Shown piece by piece: positions 6,561-11,155 of a stretch of 11,155 nucleotides of DNA. The notes below the pieces were generated by a model. It did not search any database. It was not told the origin of the DNA and was given only the letters and a program-made list of their open reading frames with translations. Source of the DNA: Flammeovirgaceae bacterium UBA5867 (GTDB lineage Bacteria > Bacteroidota > Bacteroidia > Cytophagales > Cyclobacteriaceae); NCBI GenBank assembly GCA_002432545.1, contig DJFR01000185.1:3220-14374 (forward strand). Direction: 5' to 3'. A program made the translations under genes and the position numbers. Positions within the stretch are counted from its first letter, which is position 1; every line of letters starts with the position of its first letter.

Positions 6561-6593
6561 TGTCATGGTACAATTGTACTATGTGTCATGGTA
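6561..6593. promoter_or_regulatory. Near-palindrome with flanking direct repeats, candidate operator
   Basis: GTACAATTGTAC (6568-6579) is a perfect palindrome. Allowing one G/T pair, it extends to 20 bp (6564-6583, CATG...CATG on opposite strands). TGTCATGGTA occurs at 6561-6570 and again at 6584-6593, 23 bp apart. Dense dyad plus direct repeat in a spacer upstream of module B points to a regulator-binding site. Confidence 0.45.
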
Positions 6594-6657
6594 GTTTTTT
6601 ACCAGTCCGAAATGTCGTAATGTTTGACAGGAACTCGCTGAAACTTTTGTTTAGGGT

Positions 6658-6669
6658 AAGTATATACTT
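6658..6669. promoter_or_regulatory. 12-bp palindrome AAGTATATACTT before module B
   Basis: A perfect palindrome 32 bp upstream of the ATG of the 114-residue gene. Its AGTATATA half is shared with the site 28 bp before the lipoprotein start of module A, and both are followed by a CA-rich leader. This may be a shared promoter or operator element of the two modules. Confidence 0.4.
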
Positions 6670-6701
6670 CGGCAAATCACTCAAAACCAAAACAACTACC
6701 T

Positions 6702-7046
6702 ATGGAGTACAAACTAAGCCCTGATGTAGGCAAGCCAATTTCAAAGAAGACGGCAGACAAATGGATTAAAAACCATGAAGAGAAACATCCAGACAAAGGC
6801 AGCATACGCGCCCATTTCTTTGGTTCGGATATTATTAACCAGGTACTCGCACAGGATAAATGTGTAGGCATGCGGATTTACTATGCTACCAATGACGAAG
6901 GCGTAAAACAATTACTTTTAGTAGGTGCTCGTGAAGATGGCACCAACATTTGGCCGGACGGTGACAGCGATGGTGATGACGATGCAGCAGAGGGTCTCAT
7001 TGTTGATGCGTCTACTACTTGCCCTCCGTTTTGTCCATCAAACTAG
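6702..7046 (+). CDS. 114-residue protein with single undescribed domain and CPPxCP tail (module B)
   Basis: This is a single-copy version of the domain that is duplicated in the lipoprotein at 5079-5762. It has VG-x-PI (9-13), WIKN (21-24), AHFFG (37-41), KCVG (53-56), YYA (60-62), QLLLVGA (70-76), then an acidic linker WPDGDSDGDDD (84-94) and the terminal VDASTTCPPFCP (101-112). So it keeps both the HFFG and the CVG signatures. The linker fits D-x-D-x-DG, a pattern seen in calcium-binding loops. Unlike its paralogue it has no signal peptide: the frame upstream of the ATG is open only back to a TAA at 6657-6659 and offers no other start. It may therefore be cytosolic, or use a partner for export. 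The 7-TM gene follows 45 bp later. Cysteines are C54, C107 and C111. Function unknown. Confidence 0.78.
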   Translation: MEYKLSPDVGKPISKKTADKWIKNHEEKHPDKGSIRAHFFGSDIINQVLAQDKCVGMRIYYATNDEGVKQLLLVGAREDGTNIWPDGDSDGDDDAAEGLIVDASTTCPPFCPSN

Positions 7047-7091
7047 CACTTTTTAGGTGTTGAATGAAAAAAAGACTCTCTCGTTAGCGCA

Positions 7092-7754
7092 ATGACTTTA
7101 GAAACCTATATCGGGATTCGAAATATATCCTCTTATTCAGTACTGTTGCCGTTAGCACTTTTCGCCATTGCTGTTTATAAGAAGAGGCAACCAGGCAGCG
7201 TGTGGCTGCTCGGATTGCTGCTGACTACATCGGGGCTCGCTGATCTGGTGAGTTTCCTGATCTATACTAATTATCACATCAATCCCAACCCGGTAGTCAG
7301 TGTTTACGGGTTGCTTCAATTTCTTATACTCATGCTTATATATCGAACAGAGTATACCCGCCCTGCGTTTAAAAGATTAGCCGATGTTGTGATACTTGCC
7401 TTTACCATTTTTTCCATTGTTAATTTCTGGTTCATACAAGGAGTAAATGGGTTTAACTCTAACCTCTTCACGGTTTCCAGCATTGTGTTGATAGCGTTTT
7501 GTATCTTATACTTTTATCAGATCATTCAGGAACTGCCCGAACCTAACATTGAACGTATGGTTATGTTCTGGATGGGAGCTGGTGTGTTCTTCTATTTTGG
7601 CACCAATCTCTTTCTGTTTGTAACGGTGTATCGTTTTATTCCGAAAGCTGATGATAGTTTTTTAGTGTCTTGGGGATTGCATAATGGAAGTAACACAGTG
7701 AAGAATATATTATTCACTGTTGCATTTTTTGTGGCCGCCAAGAGAAATGAATAA
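7092..7754 (+). CDS. 7-TM membrane protein (module B), paralogue of the 4423-5070 product
   Basis: A 220-residue protein made almost wholly of seven hydrophobic helices near residues 13-30, 36-58, 68-85, 95-116, 125-146, 157-180 and 192-216. Short basic loops (KKR 30-32, KR 95-96) follow helix 1 and precede helix 4. The residues shared with the module A protein are A50-D51 in helix 2, FW (159-160), F-x-G-x-N-L-F in helix 6 (G170, N172) and W194-x2-H197-N198-x2-N201-x2-K204-N205 in helix 7. Overall identity is low, so the duplication is old or the two genes were acquired separately, but the motif order is the same. It follows the 114-residue gene by 45 bp and probably shares its transcript. 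No kinase, transporter or protease motif is visible. It may be a membrane receptor or anchor for the upstream product. Confidence 0.8.
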   Translation: MTLETYIGIRNISSYSVLLPLALFAIAVYKKRQPGSVWLLGLLLTTSGLADLVSFLIYTNYHINPNPVVSVYGLLQFLILMLIYRTEYTRPAFKRLADVVILAFTIFSIVNFWFIQGVNGFNSNLFTVSSIVLIAFCILYFYQIIQELPEPNIERMVMFWMGAGVFFYFGTNLFLFVTVYRFIPKADDSFLVSWGLHNGSNTVKNILFTVAFFVAAKRNE

Positions 7755-7972
7755 GCAGAGCAATGAACTGGCAATATTTAGGGGCAATCTGCTGAGAAAA
7801 AACGGATGCTCTAAAGCAGGTACTAATTTATAATGGCAGAAAGCACTACCTTATTAAGATAACAACTGTCTGCATTTAGATTCAAGTATCAACTATCTTA
7901 TTAAATTGTTGTAGGATAACTAATAGAATCAATTATTGCAATACACCAATCGACCAAATCAATTTTAATCAA

Positions 7973-8767
7973 GTGAACCCTAGAGAGATAATTAAAATCG
8001 ACTTAAAAGAAGTAAGGCTCCGCTTTATACATGATTTTCAATATTTGAGTGAATATATAAAGTTCAATAAAGCAAAACTACTTGAACGACAAGTTAACTT
8101 GAATGAGATGTCGTTTTTAGATATGAAAGAAAATCCTGATTCGATCGACATTATTAGACAACTTTATGATGATGACTATAAGAGAATTCCCGCTTATTTC
8201 AACCACTCAACAATCATTTCAATTTATTCCATGCTCGAATATACTCTAAGGGAAATTTGTGAAAGAATAATTCAAGAGACTAAGACTCCCATTACACTTG
8301 AAGATCTCACTGGGGGAAACTACATACAAAAGTCAAAAGATTTCTTATTGAAGATCGCCTTAATAAAGTTTGAAAAGATAGAAAAGGAATGGATTAACAT
8401 TACGAGGGTCCAGAAGATTAGAAATGTTATAGTACACGAAAATTCTCGTTTTTTTACAACTTCCAGCCCTGCCTCAAATGATCATAAATTTCTAAAATTA
8501 CTAGGCGAGTTTGAAGGTATTGAAATTGATCGAGATTCTGGATATTTTTTTATAGTTGATTCAAAAGTATTGGATAATTTCATTCAAACAGTGGAAGCAT
8601 TTCTCTTATCTATCATGCAACAAGTAGAAGAAAAAGAATTTAAATTTTTCGGAATAGATTATAAGGCTTATTACAATGCTGTATATGGTGAATACCACTC
8701 CATCAAGCCACTAGAGGGCGATTTGTTTGATATTCCTCCTTCAGAGTTGGACGACTTACCGTTTTAA
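7973..8767 (+). CDS. HEPN-domain protein (putative RNase) with SSB-like C-terminal tail
   Basis: A 264-residue cytosolic protein. The start is the GTG at 7973: the frame is open back to 7880 but offers no ATG there. The central helical part resembles the MAE_28990/MAE_18760-like HEPN group: STIISIYSMLEYTLREICER (79-98), then WINITRVQKIRNVIVHENS (140-158), which holds the R-x4-H motif (R150, H155) that forms the RNase site of active HEPN toxins, with N151 after the arginine as is typical. The last 20 or so residues are acidic and proline-containing, end exactly in SELDDLPF, and are preceded by GDLFDIPP. DDLPF at a C-terminus is the hallmark of Bacteroidota SSB tails. No partner antitoxin gene is adjacent; the next gene, 169 bp on, is a PD-(D/E)XK protein. 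A role in phage defence is inferred from domain and neighbours. Confidence 0.75.
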   Translation: MNPREIIKIDLKEVRLRFIHDFQYLSEYIKFNKAKLLERQVNLNEMSFLDMKENPDSIDIIRQLYDDDYKRIPAYFNHSTIISIYSMLEYTLREICERIIQETKTPITLEDLTGGNYIQKSKDFLLKIALIKFEKIEKEWINITRVQKIRNVIVHENSRFFTTSSPASNDHKFLKLLGEFEGIEIDRDSGYFFIVDSKVLDNFIQTVEAFLLSIMQQVEEKEFKFFGIDYKAYYNAVYGEYHSIKPLEGDLFDIPPSELDDLPF

Positions 8768-8936
8768 TAAATTTTGATCGAATTTGACTTTTAGCTTCTT
8801 ACCAATATATATATATACTATAGATCCCTAATCAATAATTTTCCACTGAATCCAAACTAAATATTTACCGAAAAATAAAGTTACAAAAATGCCATACGGA
8901 TATTAGTATTAATACCCACCAGACAACATCCCCAAA

Positions 8937-10361
8937 ATGAATTATAAACCTATCCGAAACAAAATAGCAACATTCTCCTATGAGTCGTTGGTCGGGCTTT
9001 TGTTTAACATTCTCAAAACACAGGAAGCAGATAATTCTCGCCCGCATGCTTTTTGGCATCCATTACTGCTCCTACGCTGGGCAATGGAATTCTCCGGCAG
9101 TAAGTATCCGAACAAAATCGCTACTTCCTCCAACCTAGCACGCCTTTTCAAACAATTGGAAGACTTGGAGATGGACCATGATACATTCAATTTGAAACGC
9201 AATGGAAGGTTATCTAAGACATTTACTATACTAGCATTTCAACAATTTCAATATCAAGAAAAGCCTTGGTTCGAAACTTTTCAAAGGCAGTATGTACTCT
9301 ATTGTAAGCTGAAGGGAAGCCACGATATTTCTCAGTCGTTCGAGGACATAACCGGTCTGAGTATAGGTGACATTCTTAGTATTCTAAAGATATTGTGGAT
9401 GGCAATTTTGCACAATGCCATGCCTGGTTACAGATATAATGGATCATTAGGAAACGAGCCCTTATTTATGATCTCAGATTTAGTAGGCAAGGAGAAACTT
9501 AAGAAGGCAATCGAATTGTTTTCAATCTCGCGCGAAAACATCAAAACTATCGTAAGCCAAGACAAGCGTTTAATTAGAGATTACAACTTACAGGTGTTTG
9601 AACCGAGTATATTTACGATACGACCGTTTTTTAAGTATAAAGGTTCGCTGCATCTTCCCCATAAAGACATTCTTAATCACACCGCAAACCACTTTGTCTA
9701 TGATTTCATGAAGAATCGTGACGATAAATTTTCTGAAGACCTGGGAAAGAGGCTTGAAAAGTATGTTGAACAAGGGCTACAGGAAAATCAAATATCGTTT
9801 CAGTCTGAATCACAACTTAAAAAACGTTTTGGAAGGGATTGTAAATCGGTCGACTTTTTAATTGAGGAAGATATTCTCTTGGAATGCAAGGCAATAGAAC
9901 TTAGGCCCTATGCGAACATTAATCCGACTGACGATATATTGTCGTCAGAAATGTCGAAGTCAATTACAAAGGCCTATGCCCATCAAATGATGGGAACCAT
10001 CGTATGTATCGATCAGCAATTTGAGTACTTTGGAATTATTCTGACATACAAAAAAATGAATCTTGGCGAAACGCAAGATATATGGGAACAATTCTTAGAA
10101 CGTGAAACCTTAGCGATTGTCCCTGATGAGGAGCTACGAAGAAAACTACCTTATATCAATTTGTTCTTTATTGATTTAGCCTCTTGGGATTTGGTAATGC
10201 AAATAATGAAAAGTAAAAAAGTGCCGCTTAAAACAATTCTCATAAATGCTCAAAACGCTCGTGAGCGAAAATTTGGTTTCTATATGCACCTTCTCGAATA
10301 CAAAATCGAACGGATTGACTTGGAATATCTAAAGTCCGATCACCCAATTGTAAATATCTAG
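8937..10361 (+). CDS. Large helical protein with PD-(D/E)XK nuclease-like domain
   Basis: A 474-residue protein. Residues 1-250 are mostly helical and match nothing I know. From about 262 the pattern fits a PD-(D/E)XK fold: helix FSEDLGKRLEKYVEQGL (265-281, with E267 and E274), then strand SVDFLIEE with D306, then strand DILLECKAIEL with E316-x-K318, the D-x9-E-x-K spacing typical of restriction-like nucleases. Later strands and helices, including MMGTIVCIDQ and the PYINLFFIDLASWDLVMQIM stretch, could complete the fold or form another domain. It follows the HEPN gene in the same direction after 169 bp, which includes an AT-repeat tract and a CA-rich leader, so it may have its own promoter. 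Function is probably defence or another nucleic-acid task. The specific system is not recognised, and the N-terminal half could be a sensor. Confidence 0.7.
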   Translation: MNYKPIRNKIATFSYESLVGLLFNILKTQEADNSRPHAFWHPLLLLRWAMEFSGSKYPNKIATSSNLARLFKQLEDLEMDHDTFNLKRNGRLSKTFTILAFQQFQYQEKPWFETFQRQYVLYCKLKGSHDISQSFEDITGLSIGDILSILKILWMAILHNAMPGYRYNGSLGNEPLFMISDLVGKEKLKKAIELFSISRENIKTIVSQDKRLIRDYNLQVFEPSIFTIRPFFKYKGSLHLPHKDILNHTANHFVYDFMKNRDDKFSEDLGKRLEKYVEQGLQENQISFQSESQLKKRFGRDCKSVDFLIEEDILLECKAIELRPYANINPTDDILSSEMSKSITKAYAHQMMGTIVCIDQQFEYFGIILTYKKMNLGETQDIWEQFLERETLAIVPDEELRRKLPYINLFFIDLASWDLVMQIMKSKKVPLKTILINAQNARERKFGFYMHLLEYKIERIDLEYLKSDHPIVNI

Positions 10362-10819
10362 AAAAAGTTATCCAATTAGGATTGCTCAACACTTGATTTC
10401 ATGTCAGTTAGCAAGTAAAATGAGAGGTTAATCAAGAAATACCTGTCTGGTTTCACAGGAATTTTACTTCCTTTTAGCAATTTTCCAGCTATGTATAGTA
10501 CCTGTATATATTGTTTTTATTGTTGTATAGCCCCGTTCTGCATAGTCAAATTCGTACTGATCGGGCACGAAGTTTCGCCCTGGTGACAACCTAAATATTA
10601 AGTAAGGATTATAGCATGCGCGAAATAACATGCCTATATATAAGCTTGAATTCTTTGCGCCCGTAATATATAAGGCGCAGAAACATATAGGACAACGACA
10701 ATTGTCCAAAGATGACAATTGCATTTCGTCCACCAGAGGTAATGTTCAGCCAATCTTGCCTGATAGAGGTGGATATTGTTTATAATTATAGCTATCGTTT
10801 ACTTGCGAGACAGGCAGTC
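10362..10819. other. 458-bp region with no confident gene
   Basis: Between the nuclease-like gene and the leftward partial gene I see only one doubtful small ORF (10464-10724, minus). Within it lie the 10-bp palindrome GACAATTGTC (10697-10706) and a second GACAATTG (10714-10721). A weak 5-bp stem CCTGT/ACAGG (10442-10459) before ATTTTACTTCCTTTT could be a poor terminator for the gene ending at 10361. Nothing else stands out. Confidence 0.5.
10464..10724 (-). CDS. Doubtful small ORF, 86 residues
   Basis: The ATG at 10722-10724 gives an 86-residue product; a GTG three codons earlier is also possible. The first half has a cysteine-rich stretch (CRCPICFCALYITG) and the second half is Tyr/Thr-rich (YAERGYTTIKTIYTGTIH), with a basic end (KIAKRK). 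CPIC alone is half of a zinc knuckle, but the partner cysteines are not arranged to complete one. I recognise no family. It lies in an otherwise empty region between a rightward gene and a leftward one, so it could be a real accessory gene or a decayed fragment. Composition is unusual enough to leave it as doubtful. Confidence 0.25.
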   Translation of the reverse strand: MQLSSLDNCRCPICFCALYITGAKNSSLYIGMLFRACYNPYLIFRLSPGRNFVPDQYEFDYAERGYTTIKTIYTGTIHSWKIAKRK

Positions 10820-11155
10820 CTATTTAAAGAAGATCTTGTCTTCGTACTGTTTTTCTAATACTCCGTGTTCATTCATCCATTCCGGCAGAACGTAGTAGTA
10901 ACCGCGAGAGCCACCACGTTTATAGGCAGCGATGCGCTGATACTTAACGGCCTTATTCAGATAGACTGAAAACGCCTGGGGTCTGTTACTACTGTGTTGT
11001 AATATCGGTTCGTGAGGTACAAGAAGCCTGATAATCTCCGGGGACAACATGGGGCGTTTTGTTTTCTTTAGAACAAATACAATCTTATTTACCCAGCTCC
11101 ATTTCTGATTATACTCATCTTTGTTAAGATCAGGATATTCAACTTTAAAGAGCTG
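10820..11155 (-). CDS. C-terminal part of an unrecognised protein with possible winged helix (5' end outside window)
   Basis: On the minus strand the frame is open from the window edge to the TAG at 10820-10822, giving 111 residues. An internal ATG at 11048-11050 could start a 76-residue product, but the reading frame before it is coherent protein (KWSWVNKIVFVLKKTKRPML), so I treat it as a truncated longer gene. WVNKIVFVLKKTKRPMLSPE, then EIIRLL, then AFSVYLNKAVKYQRIAAY, then a RGGSRGYYYVLPEWM strand pair, reads like helix, helix, recognition helix and wing. The final residues (HGVLEKQYEDKIFFK) follow the wing. Winged helices of this kind occur in regulators and at the ends of restriction-type proteins. 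The assignment is by fold pattern only. Confidence 0.6.
   Translation of the reverse strand, partial: QLFKVEYPDLNKDEYNQKWSWVNKIVFVLKKTKRPMLSPEIIRLLVPHEPILQHSSNRPQAFSVYLNKAVKYQRIAAYKRGGSRGYYYVLPEWMNEHGVLEKQYEDKIFFK

Larger units (their letters stand above)
6391..6701. other. 311-bp intergenic region upstream of the 114-residue/7-TM module
   Basis: After the hairpin at 6412-6435 the region is AT-rich. It contains a 20-bp near-palindrome (6564-6583) bracketed by two copies of TGTCATGGTA, then a 12-bp palindrome (6658-6669), then a CA-rich leader running to the ATG at 6702. It presumably holds the promoter of module B. AACTTTTG (6642-6649) matches 7 of 8 positions of TAnnTTTG but has no well-placed -33 element. 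Confidence 0.55.

Noticed and set aside
7754..7793. AGCAGA/TCTGCT hairpin after the module B 7-TM gene
   Set aside because: The stem is only 6 bp with a loop of about 28 nt and an A-run, not a T-run, after it. Too weak to call a terminator.
8804..8820. AT dinucleotide tract between the HEPN and PD-(D/E)XK genes
   Set aside because: A short simple-sequence run common in AT-rich spacers; no dyad or motif with meaning beyond that, apart from a TATATACT string that recurs elsewhere.
10442..10459. CCTGT/ACAGG stem-loop after the nuclease-like gene
   Set aside because: Five base pairs with an 8-nt loop; only a suggestive T-rich stretch follows. Mentioned under the intergenic entry but not called.
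10757..10816. TGCCTG/CAGGCA inverted repeat before the partial minus-strand gene's stop
   Set aside because: Six base pairs separated by 48 bp, with no extension; likely chance.

Overview
The window looks like a chromosomal accessory region of a Bacteroidota bacterium (Chitinophagaceae or Cytophagales type). The reasons are AT-rich spacers with CA-rich leaders, few Shine-Dalgarno sequences, fibronectin-III surface-protein repeats, a short lipoprotein signal, and small 7-TM proteins of a kind that I associate with this phylum. No lineage marker gene is present, so the assignment is inferred. I see no rRNA, tRNA, CRISPR array, transposase or integrase.

Layout. 1-792: 3' end of a fibronectin-III protein. 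983-2885: a tight two-gene cassette of an ABC/AAA-type ATPase and an RloB-type Toprim-like protein (RloAB/AbiL-like anti-phage system). 2912-3316 (minus): an XRE-type repressor convergent with that cassette. 3424-3822: a small winged-helix-like protein divergent from the repressor. 3886-4275 (minus): a one-TM coiled-coil protein. 4423-5762 (minus): a lipoprotein followed 8 bp later by a 7-TM protein. 6109-6390: a 93-residue orphan closed by a good hairpin. 6702-7754 (plus): a 114-residue protein followed by a second 7-TM protein. 7973-8767: a HEPN-domain protein. 8937-10361: a PD-(D/E)XK nuclease-like protein. 10464-10724 (minus): a doubtful small ORF. 10820-11155 (minus): the 3' part of an unrecognised protein that may carry a winged helix.

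The centre of the window is the most novel part. The lipoprotein/7-TM pair (minus) and the 114-residue/7-TM pair (plus) are paralogous two-gene modules pointing away from each other. Their first genes share a domain with WI, HFFG, CVG and YA...LLL signatures and a C-terminal DAS-x2-CPPxCP tail. Their second genes share a W-x2-HN-x2-N-x2-KN seventh helix. The lipoprotein holds two copies of the domain, each having kept a different half of the signature residues. An AGTATATA box lies about 30 bp ahead of both modules. I know of no described function; a membrane sensing or signalling pair is a guess.

Defence-like genes flank this centre: RloAB on the left, HEPN plus PD-(D/E)XK on the right. The HEPN protein ends in an acidic tail closing in DDLPF, which matches the conserved C-terminal tip of Bacteroidota single-stranded-DNA-binding protein (SSB). 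This suggests it docks on the SSB-interacting repair and replication machinery, and it is the most testable single observation here.
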